From Idiomarina rhizosphaerae (GTDB lineage: Bacteria; Pseudomonadota; Gammaproteobacteria; Enterobacterales; Alteromonadaceae), in contig NZ_JAMZDE010000007.1 in assembly GCF_024159085.1 (NCBI RefSeq), forward strand, positions 434,001-498,000: DNA of 64,000 nucleotides, given 5' to 3'. Below the pieces are notes generated by a model that was given only the letters and a program-made list of their open reading frames with translations, was not told the DNA's origin and ran no database searches. The translations under genes were made by a program, and so were the position numbers. Below are positions 21,947 to 31,984 of the stretch, piece after piece (within the stretch, counting starts at the first letter, position 1; every line of letters begins with the position of its first letter).

Positions 21947-22375
21947 CTAATTATCCGACGAATCTGTCATTAAACCGACTGACGGCACACCCGCTCTTTG
22001 CAGTAACACCATCAGTTGCACAATTTGATTATAAGATACAGCACCATCACCATTGACCATAACCGGAGTATCAGGTTCAACTTGCAGGTGAGCAGCAACC
22101 AGAGTTGCGAGTTCATCTGCCTGCATCGGCGTATCCTGGGAGTCACCCTGATTTAAATAGTAACGCCCTTCAGCATCAACCGACGCAACTAAAGGCGGTT
22201 TACTCTCTTCAGAGAGAGGTTCGGCCGTTGCTTTCGGTAAATCAACTTTAACGCCCTGAGTAATCAAAGGAGCTGTTACCATAAAGATGATCAGCAGCAC
22301 CAGCATCACGTCGATGTAAGGTACTACGTTAATTTCCGCAACCGGCTTACGACGCTTGCGCGGCATTACCATCAT
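21947..22375 (-). CDS. tolR: Tol-Pal system protein TolR
   Basis: 142 residues, ExbD/TolR family. A single membrane segment holds the conserved Asp for proton use (NVVPYIDVMLVLLIIFMV), followed by a periplasmic domain. The first codons are ATG ATG GTA ATG, so the start could be three codons later. The start overlaps the tolQ stop by four bases. Confidence 0.97.
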   Translation of the reverse strand: MMVMPRKRRKPVAEINVVPYIDVMLVLLIIFMVTAPLITQGVKVDLPKATAEPLSEESKPPLVASVDAEGRYYLNQGDSQDTPMQADELATLVAAHLQVEPDTPVMVNGDGAVSYNQIVQLMVLLQRAGVPSVGLMTDSSDN

Positions 22376-23082
22376 ACCGTTTCGCCCTCTACTTTACTTT
22401 TGCCTGCCTGAGCCGAAGACTGTCGTTGCAAAATTGAGATGAATTCATCAATAAAATTCATGTACTGATTATCAACTTTTTCCACACTAGTGGTAAATCG
22501 GTTGTAAGCAATAACGGCCGGTATCGCCGCGAAAAGACCCATCGCAGTTGCAATCAATGCTTCAGCGATACCCGGTGCAACCATAGCCAGCGTCGCCTGT
22601 TGCACAGCACCTAAAGCGATAAAGGCGTTCATGATTCCCCATACCGTTCCAAACAAACCAATATAAGGGCTTATAGAACCAATAGTTGCCAGAATACCTA
22701 AGTTGTTATCCAGTTTTTCCGTTTCTCTGGCGTGCGCTACGCGCATGGCACGAAACGCGCCTTCAAGCATTGTCTGCGTATTTGTTGTTGAGTGGTTACG
22801 CAGCCGCGCATACTCTTTAAAGCCAGCGTGAAACAGTAACTCCATTCCTCGTGCGTTTTTAGCACGAGCCGAAATTTCCTGATAAAGGCGCGCAAGATCA
22901 ACGCCTGACCAGAATCTATCTTCAAACTTTAGCGCGTCATTTCGAGCCTGTTTCAACACTTTTTTGCGCTGAAAAATTAACACCCAGCCCCATACCGACA
23001 TCGCCAGTAACATAACCATCACCAGCTTGACTAATAAACTGGCTTGCATGAATAAATCAATAAACGATAGTTCTGCTTCCAC
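22372..23082 (-). CDS. tolQ: Tol-Pal system protein TolQ
   Basis: 236 residues, MotA/TolQ/ExbB family, three membrane segments: about 14-34, and two in the C-terminal half around LGILATIGSISPYIGLFGTVWGIM and ALIATAMGLFAAIPAVIAY. With TolR it forms the proton channel that powers TolA. The start is GTG, three bases after the ybgC stop. Confidence 0.97.
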   Translation of the reverse strand: MEAELSFIDLFMQASLLVKLVMVMLLAMSVWGWVLIFQRKKVLKQARNDALKFEDRFWSGVDLARLYQEISARAKNARGMELLFHAGFKEYARLRNHSTTNTQTMLEGAFRAMRVAHARETEKLDNNLGILATIGSISPYIGLFGTVWGIMNAFIALGAVQQATLAMVAPGIAEALIATAMGLFAAIPAVIAYNRFTTSVEKVDNQYMNFIDEFISILQRQSSAQAGKSKVEGETV

Positions 23083-23085
23083 GCT

Positions 23086-23496
23086 TTAAACCCCTGACTG
23101 AATACGCGATATTATCGGTTCCGGAATAGCGACAGCTTTCATCGCCTGGTTATCAATACAGGCTGCTAAAACTGTTGCCTGACAATGCACACTGCCATCC
23201 TTCGCCAAAACTTGTTGTTCGAAAACCAAAGAGGCTTTCTTAATCTTTGTTACTTTGACAGTGACTGTTAGTTCAGCATTAAACTTAGCCGCCTGCCGTA
23301 AATCCAGTTCTACCTTGCGAACCACAAAGGCTATATTGTGGGCTAACCAGGTATCCTGTTCAATCCCTAATGATCTTAACCACTCTGTTCGAGCTCTTTC
23401 AATGAACTTGAGATAATTAGCATAATAAACGATACCACCTGCATCCGTGTCTTCGTAGTAAACCCGGATAGGCCATTCAAATTCATAGTGAGACAT
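23086..23496 (-). CDS. ybgC: Tol-Pal-associated acyl-CoA thioesterase YbgC
   Basis: 136 residues, hot-dog fold. The active-site pattern YYEDTDAGGIVYYANYLKF is clear. YbgC homologues hydrolyse acyl-CoA and may interact with acyl carrier protein and phospholipid synthesis; the link with Tol is genetic. The ATG at 23496 is preceded by GAGGTGG; a GTG two codons earlier (23502) would lie inside that ribosome site. First gene of the tol operon. Confidence 0.93.
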   Translation of the reverse strand: MSHYEFEWPIRVYYEDTDAGGIVYYANYLKFIERARTEWLRSLGIEQDTWLAHNIAFVVRKVELDLRQAAKFNAELTVTVKVTKIKKASLVFEQQVLAKDGSVHCQATVLAACIDNQAMKAVAIPEPIISRIQSGV

Positions 23497-23739
23497 TACC
23501 ACCTCAAGTAAAGTTCCGAAAAGTTACCTTTGTGTAATATTTTGTAAAGAAGCCCTTAAAACTATAACTGGTCACTTTGTCAGCAGACTTTTTTTTATAA
23601 CAGAACGAAAAGAACAAAATATCAACACGATGATTTTTAAGAGATTTTCTTTTTTGTTACAAATATGTTGCGCTTTTTTTGAACAAATAAGGCAACCTTC
23701 AGATTAGTTATTATAATGCGAACATCTAATTTTTCTTGT

Positions 23740-23767
23740 TTGATCAGAATCAGATTAACTTTATAAT
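23740..23767 (+). promoter_or_regulatory. Promoter of a predicted small RNA
   Basis: TTGATC (23740-23745), 16 bases, TATAAT (23762-23767). Transcription would start at about 23773-23775. No reading frame follows, but a strong terminator does, 100 bases on. Confidence 0.55.
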
Positions 23768-23772
23768 ACTCA

Positions 23773-23895
23773 GCATCTCAAAGACGAAGAGATTGGTTGT
23801 CACTTTTTCTGAGATTGTTTATTCAGTAATAGTTCCCTGGATTTAACTTCCTTCTTGTTGTTCTGTTTGCCCGCACATTGTGCGGGCTTTTTTTT
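23773..23895 (+). ncRNA. Predicted small RNA between ybgC and ruvB
   Basis: The ybgC-ruvB gap is about 400 bases on a strand where both neighbours read the other way. It holds a good sigma-70 promoter and, 100 bases later, a perfect terminator hairpin (GCCCGCAC, loop ATT, GTGCGGGC, then eight T). The transcript would be about 120 nt, with ATCTCA/TGAGAT pairing (23775-23780 with 23810-23815), a single-stranded UUCCUUCUUGUUGUUCUG stretch and a U8 tail, all usual in Hfq-dependent small RNAs. I recognise no named family. The terminator ends three bases from the ruvB stop. It could also be a terminator with an unrelated promoter, or a leader for a lost gene. Confidence 0.5.
23869..23895 (+). terminator. 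Strong intrinsic terminator, plus strand
   Basis: Eight-base GC-rich stem (GCCCGCAC/GTGCGGGC, three-base loop) followed by eight T on the plus strand only. On the minus strand there is no T run after it, so it does not serve ruvB. This strand bias is the main reason to suspect a plus-strand RNA gene. Confidence 0.85.
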
Positions 23896-23897
23896 AT

Positions 23898-24917
23898 CTA
23901 CTTTTCGGGCTTTAACCCAAAATGCTGATAAGCTCTGGGAGTCGCTATACGTCCACGCGGCGTGCGTTGTAAAAAGCCCTGTTGAATCAAATAAGGTTCC
24001 AGAACATCCTCAATGGTATCTTTTTCTTCGCCTATCGCTGCCGCCAGATTATCTAACCCCACAGGACCACCCGTAAACTTTTCCATAATGGCTAAGAGCA
24101 GCTTCCGGTCCATATAATCAAAACCGGCCTGGTCAACGTCCACCATGGTCAACGCTGCATTGGCTGTTGCTTCGTCAACGTCACCATTACCTCTGACTTC
24201 TGCATAGTCGCGTACCCGACGCAATAAGCGGTTCGCTATGCGTGGCGTGCCTCGTGAGCGGCGTGCTATTTCCCGGGCTCCACCGTCGAGCATCCGAACA
24301 TTCATAAAGTGAGCCGACCGCGCAACAATATCGGTTAATTCGTTCACATCATAAAATTCAAGACGCTGTACAATACCAAAGCGATCACGTAGTGGTGATG
24401 TCAACGCGCCAGCACGGGTGGTAGCACCAATGAGGGTAAAAGGTGGTAAATCTAATTTAATCGAACGCGCTGCGGGACCTTCGCCTATCATGATATCGAG
24501 CTGGTAGTCTTCCATAGCCGGATACAGAATTTCTTCGACAACCGGGCTCAACCGGTGAATTTCATCAATAAATAACACATCGTGTGCTTCGAGGTTGGTC
24601 AGCAACGCCGCTAAGTCACCCGCTTTTTCCAGAACCGGACCTGAGGTTGTTTTAATACTCACATCCAGCTCATTCGCTACAATGTTGGCCAGCGTGGTTT
24701 TACCCAGCCCCGGAGGACCAAAAATTAAAAGGTGATCCAGTGCTTCCTGACGCTTGCGCGCGGCCTCAATGAAAATCCCCATCTGCTCGACTACGTGCTT
24801 CTGCCCAGTATAATCCGCCAGAGTTTTAGGCCGTATGGCACGATCAACAGCCTCATCTTCACCCTGTACCTCGGGTTCAATGAGCCGCTGAGTTGGTATT
24901 TGATCGGCTTCTATCAT
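23898..24917 (-). CDS. ruvB: Holliday junction branch migration helicase RuvB
   Basis: 339 residues, usual length. Walker [16 protein letters not shown], Walker [10 protein letters not shown], sensor and arginine-finger region [19 protein letters not shown], winged-helix C terminus ([17 protein letters not shown]). RuvB hexamers drive branch migration with RuvA. The start lies nine bases after the ruvA stop. No terminator is visible on its own strand behind it. Confidence 0.99.
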   Translation of the reverse strand: MIEADQIPTQRLIEPEVQGEDEAVDRAIRPKTLADYTGQKHVVEQMGIFIEAARKRQEALDHLLIFGPPGLGKTTLANIVANELDVSIKTTSGPVLEKAGDLAALLTNLEAHDVLFIDEIHRLSPVVEEILYPAMEDYQLDIMIGEGPAARSIKLDLPPFTLIGATTRAGALTSPLRDRFGIVQRLEFYDVNELTDIVARSAHFMNVRMLDGGAREIARRSRGTPRIANRLLRRVRDYAEVRGNGDVDEATANAALTMVDVDQAGFDYMDRKLLLAIMEKFTGGPVGLDNLAAAIGEEKDTIEDVLEPYLIQQGFLQRTPRGRIATPRAYQHFGLKPEK

Positions 24918-24926
24918 GGGGCTTCC

Positions 24927-25544
24927 TTACGACAGCTGCTTTAACGCCAGTCGAATCAAGGTCTCACTGTTATGTTCTGCAGAGTACACTTTTTGCAGGG
25001 CTTTTTCAGCTTGATTTTCTTTGTACCCAAGTGACTGCAAAGCGCTAATGGCGTCAGTTCTTGCATCGGCCGGATGTTCTCCTGCATCCATACCCTGACT
25101 ATCCAGCGGTGCGCGATCAGTAAATGGCGTAGACGGCTGCCAGTCTTTGAGTCGGTCACGCATTTCAATAACCAGACGTTCGGCGGTCTTTTTGCCTACA
25201 CCTGGCAATTTCACCAAACGAGTAACATCGTTTTGGTTCACAGCCATGACAAACTCATCGGCTGACATGCCCGATAAAATAGCCAAAGCTAGCTTCGGGC
25301 CAACTCCCTGAGTTTTCAGTAATAACCGGAACAGCGAACGTTCTGAAGCTGAAATAAAACCGTACAATAGCTGTGCATCTTCGCGCACCACAAAATGCGT
25401 GATTAGTTTTATGGTTTCGCCTACCGGCGGCAATTGATAGAAGCAGGTCATTGGCAACTGAATTTCATAACCAATGCCCTGTACATCTAATACTACTTCC
25501 GGCGGCTGCTTGCTGGTTAGTACGCCCTGAATATGACCTATCAC
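24927..25544 (-). CDS. ruvA: Holliday junction DNA-binding protein RuvA
   Basis: 205 residues, GTG start. N-terminal OB fold (MIGHIQGVLTSKQPPEVVLDVQGIGYEI), tandem helix-hairpin-helix motifs (TQGVGPKLALAIL and LPGVGKKTAERLVIEM), a linker, and the C-terminal three-helix domain that contacts RuvB. It targets RuvB to four-way junctions. Starts 12 bases after ruvC. Confidence 0.98.
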   Translation of the reverse strand: MIGHIQGVLTSKQPPEVVLDVQGIGYEIQLPMTCFYQLPPVGETIKLITHFVVREDAQLLYGFISASERSLFRLLLKTQGVGPKLALAILSGMSADEFVMAVNQNDVTRLVKLPGVGKKTAERLVIEMRDRLKDWQPSTPFTDRAPLDSQGMDAGEHPADARTDAISALQSLGYKENQAEKALQKVYSAEHNSETLIRLALKQLS

Positions 25545-25556
25545 TTTTGTACTCCG

Positions 25557-26093
25557 TTAACGCAAACGCCCACGCACTGTCTTACGCGCAGCGCCTGCCA
25601 TTTTTATCAGGTTTTGTGAACTGTGAGCATGACATAAGGCAACGGCGAGTGCATCTGCGGCATCTTCCTGAGGGCAACGCTGCAGATTCAGTAACGCCAT
25701 AACCATATGCTGAACCTGAGACTTCTCGGCGCCACCGTTACCCACCACAGATTGTTTAATTTGTCGCGCTGAATATTCCGCTACCGGAAGCTCTGCACAA
25801 GCAGCAGCCACAATCGCCGCCCCACGCGCCTGCCCAAGCTTTAAGGCAGAATCCGGATTCTTTGCCATAAACACTTGCTCTATCGCGAACTCATCAGGTT
25901 TAAACTGAGTAATCAATTCGCTGACACTGTCATGTATACGGCGTAGCTTTTCCGCCAGGGTTAAAGGCTCTTTAGTGGTACCAATAACCTTTATACAACC
26001 ACTACCAAGATAATTCAGCTGCCGTCCGCGCTGCTCTATAACGCCGTAGCCGGTCAGTCTCGAGCCCGGGTCGATACCCAGAATAATCGCCAC
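25557..26093 (-). CDS. ruvC: Crossover junction endodeoxyribonuclease RuvC
   Basis: 178 residues, GTG start placed directly after the yebC stop with no gap. The acidic catalytic residues are visible: Asp in [14 protein letters not shown], Glu in [12 protein letters not shown], and Asp in [13 protein letters not shown]. RuvC resolves Holliday junctions made ready by RuvAB. The order yebC-ruvC-ruvA-ruvB is conserved in many gammaproteobacteria. Confidence 0.98.
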   Translation of the reverse strand: MAIILGIDPGSRLTGYGVIEQRGRQLNYLGSGCIKVIGTTKEPLTLAEKLRRIHDSVSELITQFKPDEFAIEQVFMAKNPDSALKLGQARGAAIVAAACAELPVAEYSARQIKQSVVGNGGAEKSQVQHMVMALLNLQRCPQEDAADALAVALCHAHSSQNLIKMAGAARKTVRGRLR

Positions 26094-26843
26094 TTAGTCG
26101 TCCAGTCGCGCAATGATCTCATCAGAGATATCGGCATTGTGATAAACGTTTTGCACGTCGTCTAAGTCTTCCAGCGCATCCAGCAGTTTTAAAAAGGTTC
26201 GTGCAGATTCCTCATCCAAATCAACGCGGGTGTCAGGCACCTGAGTTACTTCAGCGTTACTCGACTCTAGCCCTTTAGCATCCAGAGCATCTTTAACTGC
26301 ACCGAAGTTCTCTGGCGATGTAATGACATCGATACTGCCTTCGTCATAAGCAAGAATATCTTCCGCACCGGCTTCCAGCGCCGGTTCCATAACCTGTTCT
26401 TCGGTCACATCGTCAGAATAACTAATTACGCCTTTCTTATTAAATAAGTAGGCAACAGAGCCGTCGGTACCCAAGTTACCACCTAACTTACTGAACGCAT
26501 GACGAACATCTGACACCGTCCGGTTTCGGTTATCAGTCATGCATTCCAGCAACACGGCCACGCCGTTAGGGCCATAACCTTCATAAGTCAGCTCATCAAC
26601 GTTATCGCCTTCAACATCACCCGAACCGCGTTTGACCGCAGTATCTATGGTGTCGCGCTTCATATTATTGGATAAAGCTTTATCGATAGCCGCACGTAAA
26701 CGCGGGTTGGTTTCAGGGTCTCCGCCGCCTTCGCGGGCAGAGACCGTTATTTCACGAATTAACTTGGTAAAAATTTTGCCGCGCTTAGCGTCTTGCGCGG
26801 CTTTTCGGTGCTTAATATTAGACCATTTGGAATGACCAGCCAT
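26094..26843 (-). CDS. yebC: YebC/PmpR family protein
   Basis: 249 residues, beginning [23 protein letters not shown] as the family does. Further marks are [23 protein letters not shown] and [15 protein letters not shown]. Long treated as a transcriptional regulator; more recent work ties YebC-type proteins to ribosomes and translation of proline-rich stretches. The gene starts 16 bases after the aspS stop and abuts ruvC, so it is probably cotranscribed with both. Confidence 0.96.
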   Translation of the reverse strand: MAGHSKWSNIKHRKAAQDAKRGKIFTKLIREITVSAREGGGDPETNPRLRAAIDKALSNNMKRDTIDTAVKRGSGDVEGDNVDELTYEGYGPNGVAVLLECMTDNRNRTVSDVRHAFSKLGGNLGTDGSVAYLFNKKGVISYSDDVTEEQVMEPALEAGAEDILAYDEGSIDVITSPENFGAVKDALDAKGLESSNAEVTQVPDTRVDLDEESARTFLKLLDALEDLDDVQNVYHNADISDEIIARLDD

Positions 26844-26859
26844 ATGTCACCTCTGTTGA

Positions 26860-28629
26860 TTACTCGTCTTCCTTCACAATACTTTTTACGCCCAGCTCTT
26901 GCAATGCTGCCGGGTTCGCTGCACCCGGGGCGTCGGTCAGAACACAGGCCGCAGTGGTTGTTTTCGGGAAGGCAATAACGTCACGAATGGAGCTTGCGCC
27001 AACCATTAACATCACCAGGCGGTCTAAACCAAAAGCCAAGCCCGCATGTGGCGGCGTGCCGTACTTCAATGCTTCCAACAGGAAGCCAAATTTTTCCTGA
27101 GCTTCATCTTTTTCAATACCCAACACTTCGAATACCGCTTGCTGCATAGCGTTTTCGTGGATACGAACCGAACCACCACCTAACTCAACGCCATTCAAGA
27201 CCATGTCGTAAGCATTTGAAATAGCGGCTGCCGGGTTAGCTTTTAGCTCCTCAGGAGTCACATTAACCGGTGCTGTGAACGGGTGGTGTAACGCTGCCAG
27301 ACTGCCGTCGTCGGCGACTTCAAACATTGGGAAGTCGACAACCCATAACGGTTTCCACTCGTTACTGACCAGTTCAAAATCTTTACCCAACTTCAGGCGT
27401 AAAGCACCCAGAGCTTCAGCAACAACGTTCGCTTTATCAGCACCAAAGAACAGCACATCGCCAGTTTGCGCTTCAGTGCGCTCTAATAATGGCTCAATAA
27501 CTTCATCCGGCAAGAATTTAAGAATAGGTGATTGCAGTCCTTCCCGCCCTGCGCTGCGGTCATTTACTTTAATCCAGGCCAAACCTTTCGCACCGTAAAT
27601 GCCGACAAATTGTGTGTATTCGTCAATCATCTTGCGTGAAACGTTTTCAGCCTGCCCCGGTAAGCGAATGGCAGCAACACGGCCTTCTTCGTCATTCGCC
27701 GGGCCAGAAAATACTTTGAACTCAACGTCTTTTAAGACATCAGCAACATCCATCAACTCCAACGGGTTACGCAGGTCGGGTTTGTCACTGCCAAAGCGGC
27801 GCATGGCTTCGTGCCAGGTCATGCTCGGGAACTGACCTAAGTCCACATCAAGTAACTGCTTAAACAAGTCACGAGCCATTTGCTCGGTAATTTGCATCAC
27901 CTGCTCAGCACTCATAAAGGAGGTTTCAATATCAATTTGAGTGAATTCAGGCTGACGGTCAGCACGTAAGTCTTCGTCGCGGAAGCACTTCACAATTTGA
28001 TAGTAACGGTCAAAGCCCGACATCATTAACAGCTGTTTAAACAGCTGAGGGCTTTGTGGCAGCGCGAAAAAGCGACCTTTGTGGGTACGGCTTGGCACCA
28101 GATAGTCGCGAGCGCCTTCCGGCGTTGCGCGGGTCAGCATTGGCGTTTCTATATCTAAGAAGCCGTTGTCATCAAAAAAGCGACGTACCGCGCTGGTTAC
28201 TTTCGCCCGGAACTGCAGTTTTTCGTTCATTTGTGGACGACGCAAATCAAGGTAGCGGTAACGCAAGCGCGCTTCTTCACTCACCTGCTGATTAAAGTCG
28301 ATAGGAAGCGGCTCAGAGCGGCTTAGAATTTCTAAGTCGGTAGCAAGCAGTTCAACTTCGCCGGTCGCCATCGTTTTATTTACCTGGCTTTCCGGGCGAC
28401 GGTTAACTTTACCGCTTAAGCGCACGCAGAATTCCTGGCGCAGGCTATTTGCTGTTTCAAATAAGGCTTTTTGGTCGGGGTCAAAAACAACCTGCAACAA
28501 CCCTTCCCGGTCGCGCAAATCGATGAAAATTAAGCCGCCTAAGTCCCGGCGTTTATTAACCCAACCACACAGCGTGACTTCTTGTCCCGCCAGTTCAGCA
28601 TTTATTTGTCCACAGTAATGAGTTCGCAT
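26860..28629 (-). CDS. aspS: Aspartyl-tRNA synthetase
   Basis: 589 residues, bacterial type. N-terminal anticodon-binding OB fold ([24 protein letters not shown]), class-II motif 1 near [15 protein letters not shown], motif 2 [20 protein letters not shown], the GAD insertion domain, and motif 3 [13 protein letters not shown]. Charges tRNA-Asp. Heads the aspS-yebC-ruvCAB run. Confidence 0.99.
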   Translation of the reverse strand: MRTHYCGQINAELAGQEVTLCGWVNKRRDLGGLIFIDLRDREGLLQVVFDPDQKALFETANSLRQEFCVRLSGKVNRRPESQVNKTMATGEVELLATDLEILSRSEPLPIDFNQQVSEEARLRYRYLDLRRPQMNEKLQFRAKVTSAVRRFFDDNGFLDIETPMLTRATPEGARDYLVPSRTHKGRFFALPQSPQLFKQLLMMSGFDRYYQIVKCFRDEDLRADRQPEFTQIDIETSFMSAEQVMQITEQMARDLFKQLLDVDLGQFPSMTWHEAMRRFGSDKPDLRNPLELMDVADVLKDVEFKVFSGPANDEEGRVAAIRLPGQAENVSRKMIDEYTQFVGIYGAKGLAWIKVNDRSAGREGLQSPILKFLPDEVIEPLLERTEAQTGDVLFFGADKANVVAEALGALRLKLGKDFELVSNEWKPLWVVDFPMFEVADDGSLAALHHPFTAPVNVTPEELKANPAAAISNAYDMVLNGVELGGGSVRIHENAMQQAVFEVLGIEKDEAQEKFGFLLEALKYGTPPHAGLAFGLDRLVMLMVGASSIRDVIAFPKTTTAACVLTDAPGAANPAALQELGVKSIVKEDE

Positions 28630-28703
28630 GCGCGTTTATCCTGCTAGCTGTTGCAATGAATGTTTTCACGAAGCGCAACATTATAGCGGACTGACGCCGA
28701 ATG

Positions 28704-30134
28704 TCATCCGTCGTCGCCAGCCAGACGCACATCATTTTTACCAGCCGCTTTTGCCCGGTACATGGCTTTGTCTGCAGAGCGAAGCAAATCGTCAGTGTTG
28801 GTACCGTTCTTAGGGTAAATCGCAACACCAATGGATACACTAATTTCCAATTGTTGTTTTTTCACTTTATAGGGCTTGGCCAACTGCACAACCAATTTAC
28901 GAGACACCGCCAGTGATGAACCGACATTGTTCGCTGTTGGCAGCAGGATAACGAATTCATCACCACCATGACGGCACACCGTGTCTGAACGTCTTAATAA
29001 AGTGCCCATCCGGTGTGCAGCCTGAATTAAGAGCTCATCGCCATAACTGTGCCCAAACTCATCATTTATTTTCTTGAATCCATCCAGGTCTAAAAAAAGC
29101 ACAGCAAAGGGTTTTCCTGTTCTTTCATTCTGACTAATGGTTTGCTCCAGACGATCCTGCATTAAATTTCGGTTCGGCAGACCAGTCAGTTCATCGTGCG
29201 TTGCAATATGCCGAATGCGTCTTTCCGCCGCTTTACGCAATTTAATCTCCCTGCGTAAACGGCTATTCCAGATAGCAAAACCAACAATAATTAGTAAAAC
29301 GACAGAGCCAACTTTCATGGCAATATCAAGTAGCTCTTTATTGCTCCAGCCCTGTTCTAAATGAAAACCGTACCATTTATTTTTTAGTTCATTACGTTCA
29401 CTTTCAGTGACACTGTCAATGCCATGATTTAGAGCCATGACCAAAGGCTTCCAATCATCTCTCACCGCCAGATAAAGCTCTTCGCCCTGTGCATCATCAA
29501 TGACAGAAAGTTCGGCTCCCGGCAGAGGTCGTTCCTGCAACTCATGAACCAACAACGGCAGGCTATCAACATAATAATCAACAGCACTATTACGCAGCAG
29601 ATTGACACCCTCGCGTATGCCTCCCACTTCAATGGTTTGAACGCTACGCAGCTGAGACAGCTGTGGCACAATGTTGTAACCTTCGACCACACCAATTTTG
29701 CTATCGGTTAACTGCTCCAAATGCAGACTGCCGCTGCTCAGTTGAGTGGTATTCATGGAAGCTACAGCCCAGGGCGTTGACCAGTAACTTTGGGTAAAAT
29801 CTATAAACTGATTGCGTTCAACGGAGTAAGAAACGCTGGTCAGTACATCAATCTCTTTGTTTTTTATCGCTTCAAGGCAGTCACGCCAATGGCCGCAGGG
29901 CTTCCAGACTATTTTTGCCGAAATGTCCTGGGTAAACTTTTTAATTAAATCAACATCGAGCCCTACAGCTTTCCCGTCTTTTATTGATACCAAAGGCTCC
30001 ATCTGATCGGGCACACCTATACGCACCTCTTCATAGGCTTGGGTCCAGTTATCAGATTGGCCTGCATGACTATTAAAGACGGTTGTAGTAAAAGTGACAA
30101 AAATAGCACTTACTACACCTAAAGCTCGTTTCAA
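28704..30134 (-). CDS. Diguanylate cyclase with periplasmic solute-binding sensor
   Basis: 476 residues from a TTG at 30134 that has GGAGG seven bases upstream and begins a signal peptide (TLKRALGVVSAIFV...SHAG); an upstream ATG at 30197 would spoil it. Domains: SBP_bac_3-like sensor (about 30-270), one membrane segment (VGSVVLLIIVGFAIW), and a GGDEF domain with an intact GGDEF active site in RHGGDEFVILLP and an upstream I-site RxxD (RRSD, five residues before). It should make cyclic di-GMP in response to a small ligand, perhaps an amino acid, with product inhibition. The PilZ protein at 7.9-9.8 kb is a possible receiver. Confidence 0.92.
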   Translation of the reverse strand: MKRALGVVSAIFVTFTTTVFNSHAGQSDNWTQAYEEVRIGVPDQMEPLVSIKDGKAVGLDVDLIKKFTQDISAKIVWKPCGHWRDCLEAIKNKEIDVLTSVSYSVERNQFIDFTQSYWSTPWAVASMNTTQLSSGSLHLEQLTDSKIGVVEGYNIVPQLSQLRSVQTIEVGGIREGVNLLRNSAVDYYVDSLPLLVHELQERPLPGAELSVIDDAQGEELYLAVRDDWKPLVMALNHGIDSVTESERNELKNKWYGFHLEQGWSNKELLDIAMKVGSVVLLIIVGFAIWNSRLRREIKLRKAAERRIRHIATHDELTGLPNRNLMQDRLEQTISQNERTGKPFAVLFLDLDGFKKINDEFGHSYGDELLIQAAHRMGTLLRRSDTVCRHGGDEFVILLPTANNVGSSLAVSRKLVVQLAKPYKVKKQQLEISVSIGVAIYPKNGTNTDDLLRSADKAMYRAKAAGKNDVRLAGDDG

Positions 30135-30251
30135 TGTTTTACCCTCCACAGCGATAGCGCGGATTTTAGTCGAATATTGCCTGTGCGTCAGTAGCATTTA
30201 TCGGTAAAATGCCTATTAATCTGAATTCTTTATCGAATAAAAGTAGCTTCT

Positions 30252-30983
30252 ATGACGCAACATGACACGATATTTTCAAAGCCTCTGCCCAGCATCTCCG
30301 ACTTCTGTTTTGACCAGCAGGTTGTCGAGGTATTCCCCGACATGATTAACCGGTCAGTCCCGGGCTACTCCAGTATCTTACAGACCTTGCCACAAATTGT
30401 TAGTCGCTATGTTCAGCCTAATAGCCATTTGTACGATTTGGGTTGTTCATTAGGCGCAGCCACCCTTGCTATGCGTAAAGGGTGCGAGCAGACAGAAAAC
30501 TGTAAAATTATTGGAATAGATAACTCTCAACCTATGATAGAGCGTGCGCAACTGCACCTGGATGGCTTTAAAAGCCAGATTCCGGTTGAACTTCACTGTC
30601 AGGATCTAGCCGAAACCGAAATTAAAAATGCGTCAGTGGTCGTACTAAACTTTACTTTGCAATTTATTAGCCAGGATAAAAGAGACGAGGTTATACAAAA
30701 CATTTTTAATGGTATGAATAAAGGCGGCGCGCTACTAGTCGCGGAAAAAGTACGCCATCCGGATGAATCTATGAATGATCTGCTCATTGAACTGCACCAT
30801 AATTTTAAACGAGCCAATGGTTACAGTGAACTTGAGATTAGCCAAAAAAGAGCAGCAATCGAAAACGTGATGAAAGTTGATACATTAGAGGCTCATCAGC
30901 AGCGTTTTCAAAAAGCGGGTTTTCAACACAGCTCGGTCTGGTTCCAGTGCTTTAACTTTGCCGCCATGCTGGCCGTTAAATAA
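30252..30983 (+). CDS. cmoA: Carboxy-S-adenosyl-L-methionine synthase
   Basis: 243 residues. SAM-binding motif LYDLGCSLGAATLAM, then IGIDNSQPMIERA, with N-terminal DMINRSVPGYSSIL typical of CmoA. It makes carboxy-SAM from SAM and prephenate; CmoB then uses it to form cmo5U at the wobble base of several tRNAs. Divergent from the diguanylate cyclase and eight bases ahead of cmoB. Confidence 0.97.
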   Translation: MTQHDTIFSKPLPSISDFCFDQQVVEVFPDMINRSVPGYSSILQTLPQIVSRYVQPNSHLYDLGCSLGAATLAMRKGCEQTENCKIIGIDNSQPMIERAQLHLDGFKSQIPVELHCQDLAETEIKNASVVVLNFTLQFISQDKRDEVIQNIFNGMNKGGALLVAEKVRHPDESMNDLLIELHHNFKRANGYSELEISQKRAAIENVMKVDTLEAHQQRFQKAGFQHSSVWFQCFNFAAMLAVK

Positions 30984-30991
30984 GGGATATT

Positions 30992-31963
30992 ATGGTTAAT
31001 TTCAGTAGAGAACTTAGCGCACTGGTGCAAAGTCCACACAGCCAGTGGCTGGATACTCTGGCACCACAACTCACAGCCTTTAAGAATAATCCTCACGGGA
31101 ACTTAAAACGCTGGCAGCGGGTTCTAACACAGTTGCCAAATTTGACCGCAAAACAGGTTGAATTGTCCGATACCGTGCAGATCGGCAATGCCGATGAAGC
31201 CTCAGATGCCGACAGGGCTCGCTTAACCGGCCTACTCCAGCAGTTACAGCCCTGGCGTAAAGGGCCCTTTAATTTGTTCGGAGTGTTTATTGATACGGAA
31301 TGGCGCTCTGATTGGAAATGGCAACGCGTAGCACCACATTTAGATGACTTAAACGGCCGTCAGGTACTGGACGTTGGCTGCGGTAGCGGGTACCACTTAT
31401 GGCGGATGCTGGAAGCTGGCGCCGAGCAAGTCTGGGGTATTGACCCGGGCGAACTCTTTCTTATGCAATTCAGAGCCATTAGCCAGTTAATGCCTTTGTC
31501 GTGGCAGCAGCGGGCACATTTTTTCCCGGTTGGTATTGAACATATGCCGGAACTCAAAAGCTTTGATACCGTATTTAGTATGGGTGTACTTTATCATCGC
31601 CGCTCACCCGTCGAATTTTTACAGCAACTGAAATCTTTAATCCGCCCGGGCGGTCAATTGGTGTTAGAAACCATTGTTGTGGAAGGGGATGAAACCACCG
31701 TCATGATGCCTGGCGAGCGTTACGCACAAATGCGTAACGTCTGGTTTTTACCTAGTGCCAGTGCGTTATCCGTCTGGTTAGAACGGCTAGGGTTCAAAGA
31801 CATCTCCGTAGTTGACCATAATACAACCTCAACCGAAGAACAGCGGCGCACAGATTGGATGAACGGAGAGTCATTAGCCGACTTCCTTGATCCAAATGAC
31901 AAAAATAAGACTATTGAAGGTTACCAGGCACCGATTCGAGCAGTGATTACCGCTCGGGTTTAG
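30992..31963 (+). CDS. cmoB: tRNA U34 carboxymethyltransferase
   Basis: 323 residues. Family marks are GPFNLFGVFIDTEWRSDWKW and the methyltransferase motif VLDVGCGSGYHLWRM, followed by WGIDPGELFLMQF. It transfers the carboxymethyl group from carboxy-SAM to 5-hydroxyuridine 34. The start follows cmoA at once and the LysR gene begins 21 bases after its stop. Confidence 0.97.
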   Translation: MVNFSRELSALVQSPHSQWLDTLAPQLTAFKNNPHGNLKRWQRVLTQLPNLTAKQVELSDTVQIGNADEASDADRARLTGLLQQLQPWRKGPFNLFGVFIDTEWRSDWKWQRVAPHLDDLNGRQVLDVGCGSGYHLWRMLEAGAEQVWGIDPGELFLMQFRAISQLMPLSWQQRAHFFPVGIEHMPELKSFDTVFSMGVLYHRRSPVEFLQQLKSLIRPGGQLVLETIVVEGDETTVMMPGERYAQMRNVWFLPSASALSVWLERLGFKDISVVDHNTTSTEEQRRTDWMNGESLADFLDPNDKNKTIEGYQAPIRAVITARV

Positions 31964-31984
31964 CCCCACCGGAGTGGAATCAAG

